Assembly (NCBI GenBank): GCA_024195265.1
Contig: JAJLRJ010000007.1
Span: forward strand, 13,790,328 to 13,854,327
Direction: 5' to 3'
DNA length: 64,000 nucleotides
Origin: Dendrophyllia cribrosa
Lineage: Eukaryota; Cnidaria; Anthozoa; Scleractinia; Dendrophylliidae
Position 1 is the first letter of the stretch; every line of letters starts with the position of its first letter. The position numbers and the translations under genes were made by a program. Of this stretch, positions 11,779 to 20,861 are shown piece after piece. Below the pieces are notes generated by a model that was given only the letters and a program-made list of their open reading frames with translations, did no database searches and was not told the DNA's origin.

Positions 11779-13665
11779 AGTGCCTATGAAATGAATTTTT
11801 TTTCTTCGTTTTTCATTAGTTTATTATGTCCAAAGAACGAAAACAATAATCATTTCCCGAGGAAAAGAAAGAAAATCGGTTTTTTAGCCCCTCGAAGATG
11901 CGTCACTTCGGTTGAAAAGTGGCTCCAATTTTTGGAGAGCTTGGGGGCGAGTGGGCGTGCGTGATGACGTAAATTACGTAAATAGTATGACACATTGGTT
12001 TGTTTACGCTATAATTCCCTTGGAATCCTTTAGCGTGATGGTCATTTTGCCAACGTTTTTGGCTGTACAAATGTCAGACAGCGCCTAATTTGTTTCTTTA
12101 CAGTCCTCTGAAGGTGAAGAGGATCAGTTTCGGATCACTCTTGATCAACTGAAATGATCGTGTCCACTGTAGTTTTGCCGTAGCGAGACGAACCGACTGT
12201 GCCGCTTGAGCGAAGGAAGTGAACATGAAGAAGACGGACTTTGATCATTTAGATTATTGAACGTGAAAGGTATACATTTCAGTAGCACAGCGTCTCAGTG
12301 GTTCGCCAGTTGAGTTGTAAGCTTATTGAACGCAGAGGCGTTTTTGTTATTTCTTTTTAGTGGCTCGTTGACTAGCGTTTATCGAACGCGAACGATATAT
12401 TTGTAGTACAAACAATCATGATATTAGCGCATTAGCGACTCGGCCGGTCTTCTCTGAAGTTCATTGATCGCGCGTGGAGGTTATGAACTTATTTTATCGG
12501 CTTGGCAATTCGCTCGTCTACTTAAAGTTTTTTTTTCAATGCGAAGGATATGTCTTGGCGGCTTGCTATTTGAAAGTTTCTAAATTATACTGATATGTTA
12601 TGCATATCCGAGGTGTTTTTCAGGCGGCTTGCTGAATTGAATGTGAATGGTGTATTTTTAGCGGCAAGGTGCCTTGATAGCGTATTTTTTTATTTTTTTA
12701 TTCAAAATGTTTGAACTCAAGTATATACGTAATAATTATGCTTCTTAGTTCAGTGTCTTGCCAGCGATTGATCGTTTCTGGAAATTTTAACCACCTGGCG
12801 GCTTGTAAGTGAGTTCAAAGTATCGTGTTTACATTTATGTCTGATTTATATTTCATTGTATAAAAATTGATCTGATCGAACACGCAATGATTCAGCGATG
12901 TGTTTTGTTTCGAATAGCATTTGTACGTGTAGATTTTTTGATAGATGTTCCGTAGAATAGACGCCTTCCAGTGAACACTTGCGCTGCACTTTGAATTTTA
13001 TAATTCGGAATACCGTATAAACATTTATATTACTCGCCAGTCAGTGCCGATCGAGTCAGTATATTTTTGTAGGCCTCACTGACTTCGACGGCTCTCCAGT
13101 CGAGCCGAGGCTTGAAGGAACTTCCAAACACTACAGGATATGGATTGGAAAAATTATGCTTGATTAAACGGCCTCACCGGCCGGAATGTTATTTTCTTTT
13201 GCAAAATAATATTAATCTTAACAATAAGCGCTTTCATTGAAAACAACATCGCTTGACGTACCCTTTCCGATGTCGACGAACAAATTTCGTGTATTTCGCC
13301 GGCCTATTTTCCTCTGGAGCAAAATAAAGCTTTGTTACACCCTCTGTTATCGAAGAATTCTAATATCTCGTTTGTTTGAGGCCGCTCGCCACATAATATT
13401 GGTCCACCTCTAGCGACGTCTCTTGTCAGCTCTCTTGTTCTCTATATTCCTGCAGCAGTTTGTACAACTATTTACGTCACAGTGTAATATGACACTGGTT
13501 TTGGCCGCGCACAAATTGGAGCCACTTTTTAGCGCCAACAACCTAACTTTGAGACCATAAAAAAAGCATTTCGCATCGTCCCTAACACTTTAAACCTTTT
13601 ATTCCAAGGTCTAAAAAGGTGAAACTTTCGATACATCAAAAAATAAATTTCATTTCATAGGCACT
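11779..13665. mobile_element. Nested 1.9-kb element, TTAA target duplication
   Basis: Inverted ends AGTGCCTATGAAATGAA (left at 11779, right ending 13665) are flanked by TTAA on both sides (11775-11778 and 13666-13669). It interrupts a minus-strand reading frame: the upstream half reads ...DAL at the left TTAA copy and the downstream half resumes KDLESS... in the same frame when one TTAA is counted. No transposase is visible inside; it is non-autonomous. The interior (about 12240-13080) repeats a degenerate roughly 100-bp theme (GGCTTGC..TTGA...TTATCGAACGCGAA...TATATTTTTAGTGGC). A TA duplication (Tc1/mariner) is also possible because the ends are TTTAAA-like. Confidence 0.8.
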
Positions 13666-15384
13666 TTAAGGCGTCCTCGTTTTTGTTGTGTAAATAGTGC
13701 TTTACTTCTTCTTCGGAACACCAAGTCAGCAGAGCCAAATCTTTGTACAATGTCTCGCTGATGTGTGGATGAACCAGGTAGATTAAATCTAGAACCTTGG
13801 AGGGTAAGAATAGCTCTACAATGTCATCCCACGTTCCTTTGGGTAGCTGACTTCGTTCTTCAAAAGTCATGTAATGTTGCTCTCCTCCTGTAAGATACCA
13901 GCGAACATAGTCCGGAAGAGGCTGCTTCCATTCGAATTCGGTTTCTGAATCTTCATCAAATACGACAGTTGTATATTTGTCTGTCCAGGCTGTTCGATGA
14001 CTTGAGGAATAACTGTTGTTTAAAATCTCATAGTCATCCAAATAGCTTCCTGTCATGGCCGTGTCAACATTCCAGACTTGAGCCAAGTCTTTCAAGATGT
14101 TTGCACCTTTGTTCAGTTCGTACTGCATGTCACATTTCGCCTTACGATCTTCGTTCATTGACAAGAAAGCATGAAGGTTTGTCATATCATTGAACACAAA
14201 GTTACTTTCATCTCCAACACCTTTTTTGACCATCGTGTACTGTCCACCAAATTTTGCCTGCTTAAGTACATCTTCCACATCCTCACGCATTTCCTCCATT
14301 TTCTTAACATGCAGTTCGCTGTCTACGTTAAGGTTAGGAACCTTAAATGGCCCGTGTTTCTCAAGTTCCTTGGTGTGTACAGCGTGAACTCGCTCGACAG
14401 GGTTTCTCTTGCTATGATATTCAGCGAAAGACGTGAACCACTGCCTTAAAGCCCATCAGCCGCCTCAAACGAACAAGAAGCATTTTTACAAGTGGACTTC
14501 TAGGTTTCTCTACTCCGTTGTCCACAATAGATGCAAGTATTTCTTTAATGTTTCCGGTTTCTGGGTTTCTGAAGCATGAATCGAGTGCGGGGAGTGTCAT
14601 TATATACAGTAATTCATTAAATGAACGAAAAACTGTTTCCGGCTCGTAGTGCGATAGATTTAGCATCGTAACTGCTCTTCCAGTTCTTTTCACGTGTATC
14701 ACCACGTCTGATCTCGGCGACGGTGAAAGAAAGAGCTCTTGAAGTTTAGGCTGTTTGGTTAATGTGACCGTTTTTTTCGTTTCTATTGTCTCGACAAGCA
14801 GATGGGTCATCGGGGTCACGGCGTTGGTTCTTGATGTGTCAAAAGTGTGGTCTGGATTCTCTATGTTATGCCATGTACGTCCTCCATGTGATTCCTTACT
14901 TTTCGAGCCTAAGACAAACGAAAACGCTTCGTTGTTGATTGTCATTTCTCCAGTTTTGCAACTTTGTCTTTTCATAGATCTTGCTGTATTTGCCCTTGAA
15001 AGTTCTCCTTGTTTCTTGTACCAATTCTGCGATGTTGCCAAAGTAAGGGAAGGGTTCTCGGACGAACGTTCATTGGATTTTCCTTTAGAACAAAATTCCC
15101 TGATTGATGGTACTCTATTTGATTTAATTTTTCCTTCAGTCAGGTCCTTTTCGGATCGGTTTTTATTATCACCAAAATACGCATGCAAACCAAACGCCAG
15201 AGTGGTTGACATTTTTTTTTTTAGAAAGATACTTGCGATTGGGTTTTGTGTTAGAAGACGAGTGCAGACCGTGTAAAAATGTTCCTAGATTGGACGCATT
15301 TGGTTGGTTCTTGTCCATAGCCTCATCAGCCTTCGTAGCCTCATCATCAACCTCCTTCTCGGCGATCTTAATTTTTTTTTCCAC
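13666..15384 (-). pseudogene. DDE-transposase-like ORF of the 8.3-kb element (5' part)
   Basis: Three overlapping minus-strand frames form one protein: 15384-15169, 15212-14421 and about 14440-13666. They are joined by two apparent single-base shifts, at an A-tract near 15212-15222 and near 14430. The central part contains SPRSDVVIHVKRTGR, then VDNGVEKPRSP, then (after the second shift) SKRNPVERVHAVHTKELEK. A D-N-G followed about 40 residues later by N-P-V-E-R is the layout of the second Asp and the Glu of DDE integrases and transposases. The candidate first Asp is in SDVVIH. This is inference from motif spacing, not a search. The C-terminal part is acidic and Trp-rich and runs into the SAP/Tudor-like half beyond the nested element. 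Both shifts plus the insertion make this copy inactive. Confidence 0.6.
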
Positions 15385-15510
15385 GGTGATGTGTGGTATC
15401 CAAGAATGAGAAACGCTTTTCCTTTTCTTATTATTACCCTTTGGTATGGAACACTGACCAATTTTGAGTTTCAGTTGCCAAAGTTCACTTGCCAGCGAAG
15501 TCGGGCGACA

Positions 15511-16164
15511 TTATAAATCAGCCTTCTTTTCAATCTTCTCAGCCTCCTTATCAATCTTCTCAGCCTTCTTATCAGTCTTTGTCGCCTTCTTATCAGTTTT
15601 TCCAGCCTTCGTATCAATTTTCTCAGCCTTATTATCAGTCTCCTCAGCCTTTTTATCAATCTTCTCAGCCTTCTTATCAGTCTTCTCGACCTCCTTATCA
15701 ATCTTCTCAGCCTCCTTATCAATCTTTTCAGCCTCCTTATCAGTCTTCTCAGCCTTATCAATCTTCTCAGCCTTCTTATCAGTCTTCTCAGCCTTCTTAT
15801 CAATCTTCTCAGCCTCCTTATCAATCTTCTCAGCCTCCTTATCAGTCTTCTCAGCCTTCTTATCAGTCTTCTCAGCCTTCTCAGCCTCCTTATCAATCTT
15901 CTCAACCTCCTTATCAATCTTCTCAGCCTTCTCATCAGTCTTCTCAGCAGTCTTCTCAGCAGCCTTCTCAGCAGTCTTCTCAGCAGCCTTCTTTTCAGTC
16001 TTCTCAGTCTTCTCAGCCCCCTTATCAATCTTCTCAGCCTTCTCATCAGTCTTCTCAGCCTTCTTTTCAGTCTTCTCAGCCTTCTTTTCAGTCTTCTCAG
16101 CCTTCTTATCAGTCTTGTCAGCCTTCTCATTTCCAGGGGCTGCGATCCTTTCGGTCAGCACCAA
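15511..16164 (-). CDS. Heptad-repeat Lys/Glu/Asp protein region (21-bp repeat)
   Basis: A minus-strand frame made of about 27 copies of a seven-residue unit, EK(I/T)DK(K/E)A, encoded by a 21-bp tandem repeat. A heptad of this composition would form a long charged helix or coiled coil. The frame stays open upstream of 16164 to about 16235 (contains ELANVFGQRDDTLLVLTER), but no ATG is visible, so the start may be an upstream exon. It stops at 15511. The period is a multiple of three, so several other frames are also open and encode Ser/Phe/Leu-, Gln/Ser/Pro- or Arg/Leu-rich repeats; I regard those as shadows. It is probably an exon or accessory ORF of the surrounding transposon. Confidence 0.5.
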   Translation of the reverse strand: MVLTERIAAPGNEKADKTDKKAEKTEKKAEKTEKKAEKTDEKAEKIDKGAEKTEKTEKKAAEKTAEKAAEKTAEKTDEKAEKIDKEVEKIDKEAEKAEKTDKKAEKTDKEAEKIDKEAEKIDKKAEKTDKKAEKIDKAEKTDKEAEKIDKEAEKIDKEVEKTDKKAEKIDKKAEETDNKAEKIDTKAGKTDKKATKTDKKAEKIDKEAEKIEKKADL

Positions 16165-16351
16165 GAGCGTGTCGTCCCGCTGACCAAAAACGTTCGCGAG
16201 CTCTGGGAACGAGATTGCAGCGCGCGCGGTTTATTTTGACAGCTATGACGCATGCGTGTAATTATCCTTGGCACCCAAAACGCAGCCTCTGAGAAAAGAA
16301 TTTATGATTGACTCAGCCAGCAGGAGTAGGAACTCAGCAGCTGATATGAAC

Positions 16352-16490
16352 GACTGGTAGGAATCTGCTCCTCTCATCCATGAATAATCGACTGGTAGGA
16401 ATCTCTGTTCCTTTCCATACTCGACTGGTAGGAATCAGTTATTTGTCCATACTCGACTGGTAGGAATCCGCTCATCCATAGGGGGGGGTC
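16352..16490. repeat. Subterminal repeats, right end of element
   Basis: Four copies of GACTGGTAGGAATC within about 115 bp (first at 16352, last at about 16455), followed by CTCATCCATAGGGGGGGG and the right terminal repeat. The motif points the same way (plus strand) as in the left array, so relative to the two ends the arrays are in opposite orientation. Confidence 0.9.
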
Positions 16491-16514
16491 GGTTTAAAAA
16501 TGGAACGTCCCCGT

Positions 16515-18598
16515 TCATAAGCTTATTTCAAAATCTTTACAACAAGTTTTATTCCAACCGATTTGGGAAGAAAACCCTAAGCTCAAGTCAAACACGAAAT
16601 ATTGTATATTTGAGCGATAAATTATAAGCGAAAAAGTAGAGTAAAAACATTTTTGTTTTCAAAATAAAACAGAAAAACACATGGCATTACGTACTGAATT
16701 ATAAGAATTTGCTTCACTTCTTCCGGTACACTTCTAACTCTTTGTGAAGTTAAAAACAATTCATATTTCGTTACTACCATCAAAACCTGACTTAAACAAT
16801 CTTTCTAATTTTAAAATACATCACCATATTGCACATGAAATTCTTTAAAGAACCATTTTAGTGGTGATTTGGTAGAGATGAAACAAGGCTTGAAAAAACC
16901 TGAGTTGTCCATATTTCGGTGTTGAGCTTTTCTCCCGGTCTTTTCGTCGTTCCTTACTCCGTCGTCATCTTCTTAGAACTACTAGAATATTCAATACTTT
17001 TTCCTCTTTAGTTTTGAACCTCAAAATGTGATTTGGTAGCGACGAAAATAGCCGTGAAAGTAAGCTGTTCATATTTCGCGAAGCGCTTGTGGTTTCCTCG
17101 AAGTTTTCTTGCCGATTTGAGCGGCCGCGCGCGTGGAGCTGAAAACCTCCTTCCATATAAGGGCAAAAAATCAATCTGTGACTCTGATTGGTCGGTTGGG
17201 ATTTCTAATAATCCTCAGCATAGTTTTGAACATATAGGGGAAAGTTGCACGCTTCTACGTGATAAGCTTCTGCAGTAACTTCATGCAAACACTGTCATCC
17301 AATTAGAGGTGTATTTAACTTTAACTTTTCTTTCTTTCTGGACTCATTCAGTCCAGAGGGAATGGCACGAACGGGACTCGTAGGTCCCATGCAAGGTGGC
17401 ATTCCTTCCCAATCCCACAACCCGCAAGGTCGACCACCACCGGGGTCTACGCCCCCTACTCTTTTCAGTAATTTTATGCAGTCAACACTTTTGTTGGAGC
17501 CAAAACAATGTGATGTGTAACATTTTTTTATTTCATTTTATTAAATTGGCATACCTTTTTGAAAAATTCCACTGGACCTGCTCTCCATCCTCTCCTGTAA
17601 GGCTTTTATAAACCTCTCTAACATTTGCCTTGGATATGCAAAATGATGAGATCATTTTATTATAACTCCCAACTCCATCCTTCACTTGATCACAAAGCCT
17701 TACATTAAAAGCCTTCCTCTTTTAAATGTCACTAATCTTTCTTGGTCATGGTGATGAATGATCAAATATTCCAGCCCTGGGGTATCCATGCAATATCCCA
17801 CCAAAAGGGGAGGCCATGTCAATCAAACCCCCACCCTTATACTGCCCCCTTCCCTTCTCAGGCTTAACATAGCTTGATGGGTGCATAAAGCCTAAGACTA
17901 GCAGTAATCACAGCTTATGGAGACGCGTTCGAAGGAATTTCCGGCGGATATGAGCCCCTGAAAAAACCAATAGGGGTGGCCATTTGGAAGACAGTCTACC
18001 AAAAAATCTCAAATTTTACTGCACATAAACCACAGGACAACCAACACGAAATTAGGATTGCGTTCTTTGAACGCGATTAAATTTAAAAATTGGTGGTCGC
18101 CAGGTCGCCATTGGCGATTTAAAACTGACCAGGGCCACCAAACGTTGAGATTTGATCGCCTGATGTACGACATCTGAAAAGTTTATGAATGGTGAACTTG
18201 AGAAAAATATTTTTCTGCTAAAAATTGACCTGATGGGCCTGATTGTTCGAAAGCCTGTAACCCAGGATTAAAACTTAACCAAGGATTTAATTTCTCTTGT
18301 TAGAAGTGTTTTCAAAAGCTAATTATAAGGTACATGCGAAAAAAAGTCAGAGACGAAATTAAAGGGCAAAAATACTTTGGAAAAATATCCATTGATTAAT
18401 TATTTAACTGGAATCAAAATTGATGCTAACCCTGGGTAAGCTTAACCGCGCTTTGAACAACCCGGCCCAGGGCTACATGTACAAAGTGTGCAATCGTGTT
18501 TTAAACTTTGGGAAATTTTGTTTGCCCCATTTTTTCAAAATGGCGAATTTTACCTCGCCGAAAGGTCTATTTTGGTAATAAAGGTCAAAAACCCCTAC
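16515..18598. other. Intergenic, no gene recognised
   Basis: AT-rich flank of the 8.3-kb element with scattered short frames. Near 17340-17470 a GC-richer stretch (TCCAGAGGGAATGGCACG...) looks like an old interspersed repeat. Near 18085-18150 a GGTCGCCAGGTCGCCATTGGCG phrase resembles one at 43690-43760. No exon with convincing splice sites was seen. Confidence 0.35.
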
Positions 18599-19105
18599 CG
18601 TGAGATCCTTGGGCAATCGCATGGGCCTTTTGTTTTCCCGCTCATTCCGTGTTTCTTCGAACTTCTGCTCCAGGCGGGTATTAAATTGTTCCTGCTTTTC
18701 AAAAAATTCTCTCAAATGCTGCATAATTTCAGCCATCGCCGTCATAGCGTTGCTTCGACTTTCTGATGTACCAGGAGTCGCCGCTGCTGCGTTTAGCAAA
18801 GGCGCGAGAATTCGTGATGTCCTCGCATTATGATCCGCATCTAGACTCCTTGTTGGAATTGTCACTGGCGTCCTGGTACTTTCAGCAAGCGAAGCTGTCA
18901 AGGTATGGCTACCGCCAGTCGATGGGGATGGAGTAGTTCTTTCTGTAGATAACCTCGAGCTATTCCTCGATGGGGGCGTTCCGCTCGTTGTAGATCTCGC
19001 CTCGGTTGACGTTGAACTGGATCCGTTGGCTGGTGAACTCGAGTGTGCTCCTCGCATCTCCTCTCTTCTTCGCTTGCTTGGAACGTCAGGACGTTTCCGA
19101 GCCAT
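18599..19105 (-). CDS. First exon, Ser/Thr-rich protein with coiled-coil end
   Basis: ATG at 19105 opens 169 codons ending at a GTAGGG donor (exon end 18599). The N-terminus is basic (MARKRPDVPSKRRREEMRG, a possible nuclear localisation signal), followed by about 80 residues rich in Ser, Thr and Pro, then a helical Glu/Gln/Arg-rich segment (EIMQHLREFFEKQEQFNTRL) likely to be a coiled coil. Without splicing the frame runs to a stop at 18473. The gene is divergent from the CACTA-type transposase exon starting at 19449, with about 340 bp between, so both may share a promoter region. It could be the second gene of the same element. No later exon was identified; function unknown. Confidence 0.5.
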
Positions 19106-19448
19106 AGTTATAAATAATTATTTTAACTGCCGAAGAGCGGGAAAATATTTGTTCTTTCAGCGAAAAGGAACTCTAAAGACGTCAACTCGAAATGGTGCCC
19201 TTTTTGAATGCGTAATTGTTTGTAATAGTTCGAGCCCACGTGATCAACTGTTGTTGCATATTTATTGGCTAACACGATTTTACGTCATCAGTGACGAAAG
19301 ATATCCACACCCTTTGTTGTACTTTACCAGCGGTCACAGTGCAGCGCTTAATGCGCTGACATCTCGTACCCAGTTTGCTTTATCATGCACACGGAATGCA
19401 CACGAACATTCCCAAGTGTTATTTTGCATTTCGTGTTACATGTTTAGC

Positions 19449-19676
19449 ATGCCACCAAAGAGGAAATTTTGCGATCATTGCAGAGAATATGTTTCTTTAC
19501 GAACTCACACGCTTTACATTCTGAAAGTACCAGAGAAGCAGCATACTCTTCGGAAGAGGAGGAAGCTTTGCTGTATGATTCCGAAGTTTTTCCGCATGTA
19601 CATGAAGCCGATCGACGGGATCCGCATGTGGCCAATGACGATCAAGAAGCATTTGGAAACGAGTCATTTTTGCCAG
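19449..19676 (+). CDS. Exon 1 of CACTA/Tnp2-type transposase (frameshifted)
   Basis: ATG at 19449 starts a zinc-finger-like N-terminus (PPKRKFCDHCREYVSLRTH). After about 25 codons the protein-like frame shifts to another register (AAYSSEEEEALLYDSEV..., acidic) that runs to a CCAG/GTAAGC donor at 19676. The donor phase fits the acceptor at 23279: one G plus GA forms the Gly codon, giving ...FLPG joined to SLGVVVEELDEED. A Cys/His knuckle followed by an acidic linker is a common start of Tnp2-type transposases as I recall them. The frameshift (about 19505-19540) would inactivate this copy. Confidence 0.55.
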
Positions 19677-19962
19677 GTAAGCAAAGCCATGTGAATTTAT
19701 AAACCATTGTCATGTAGCTATTCGTAGGGAAATTGATATGGTTTTTTGGCTTCATGTGCAAAGTGTTATGATTAAAAATGGCCTTTTTTCCTGGCTTTTC
19801 ATAATGTGAGATATTAATTTTGCCAGATCTTTGTACCTTTTTGAGTGATCACATTCAAACTGCAGATTTTGGGTATTGCTTTCTGGGCTTTATATGTAAA
19901 TTGTTAGGATTCAAAATGGTGTTTGCTTTCCTTTTTTTTATATACAGCTGTAATGCGAGATT

Positions 19963-20402
19963 TTAAAGTGCCTATTACCCCTAGAAAGTTATTTTCAGAA
20001 TCAACTCTATGTACACTGAATAGTTGAATGGTAAAATACTTGTTTTGAACTTTGTGTTAGTGAGTTATAGAGATTTGAATTTACAAAATGCTAGTTAGAT
20101 GACCTCAACCCACTACTTGTTTTCATCTCTAAGTAATATTTTTTACGAATCAATTGACAATCCACAGTTTATTTTTAGTATTTATCAAATTAATTATCCT
20201 CAAGCTGTAAACTTGCATTGTAAATTGGCGTTAAAATAATGGCAAAGTCCCTGGTTGACGTTATCTAATTAGCATTTTGTAAATTCAAATCTCTATAACT
20301 CACAAATGCGACATTCAAAACAAGAAATATTTTACCATTCAACTATTCAATGTACATACAATTCATTCTGAAAATAACTTTCTAGGGGTGATAGGCACTT
20401 TA
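19963..20402. mobile_element. MITE with about 170-bp inverted arms (TA-type)
   Basis: The left end TAAAGTGCCTATTACCCC (19964 on) and right end GGGGTGATAGGCACTTTA pair, and complementarity continues inward for about 170 bp (GAATAGTTGAATGGTAAAAT, TATAGAGATTTGAATTTACA). The flanking dinucleotide is TA on both sides. The first bases AAGTGCCTAT match the ends of the element at 11779-13665, so the two may be related. It lies in the intron of the transposase gene. Confidence 0.85.
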
Positions 20403-20423
20403 GAATACATGGTACGGTTATAC

Positions 20424-20568
20424 TCCGTTTCGCAGATACGGCAGCCATATTGATTTGGCCCCCAGTGCATCCCACAATGACCATTTAAATTAATAAATTC
20501 CTTTGTTAACAATCAATGTTCATTATGGGATGCAAAATCAATATGGCTGCCGTATCTGTGAAATGGGG
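20424..20568. mobile_element. Small foldback MITE
   Basis: The arms CAGATACGGCAGCCATATTG and its complement (CAATATGGCTGCCGTATCTG) lie about 100 bp apart, with further pairing inside (GCATCCCACAATGA / TCATTATGGGATGC). Ends read CCGTTTC / GAAATGGGG. No coding capacity. It lies 20 bp beyond the previous MITE. Confidence 0.85.
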
Positions 20569-20861
20569 TGTGTGAGTGGCGGCATTGTGCCAGATCTTTA
20601 AGTATCGGTATAATATTATGAGTGACCACATTCAAAGTAAAACTTTAGTAATGATGGTCTAATGTTATTGGTTGATCATGCCAGGCCAAAGGCCTGAGTT
20701 ATGGAATCACTGGCTTCTGTGATATGTTCATACAGTAGCTGCTAGGGAAAGTGGTTATAGCTAAGTGTACTAAAACAAAAACACAATTCACCCTTAAAGG
20801 GGTTTGGGGGCTATTACTAGCTTTGAAATCTCCTAAGAAAAAAAAAAACAAGTACAAAGTG

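Larger units (their letters stand above)
8241..16511 (-). mobile_element. 8.3-kb TIR DNA transposon, unclassified
   Basis: The left end (8241) begins GGGACATTCC, then ATTTTT, a C-tract and CTATGGATGAG. The right end, read inward from 16511, begins GGGACGTTCC, then ATTTTT, a C-tract and CTATGGATGAG. These roughly 45-bp imperfect inverted repeats define the element. The trinucleotide CGT directly flanks both ends (8238-8240, 16512-16514), a possible 3-bp target duplication. Just inside each end lie copies of GACTGGTAGGAATC. All coding frames lie on the minus strand: a heptad-repeat frame (16164-15511), a DDE-like frame (15384-13666), and a SAP/Tudor-like frame (11778-10687). A TTAA element is nested between the last two. 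A 3-bp duplication and subterminal arrays recall CACTA elements, but the transposase-like motif does not match those I know. Confidence 0.75.

Noticed and set aside
15464..16292. Plus-strand open frames of 239 and 267 codons (Ser/Phe/Leu- and Gln/Ser/Pro-rich) and an Arg/Leu-rich minus frame
   Set aside because: All are forced open by the 21-bp repeat; the Lys/Glu/Asp heptad frame with a non-repeat lead-in is the better candidate.
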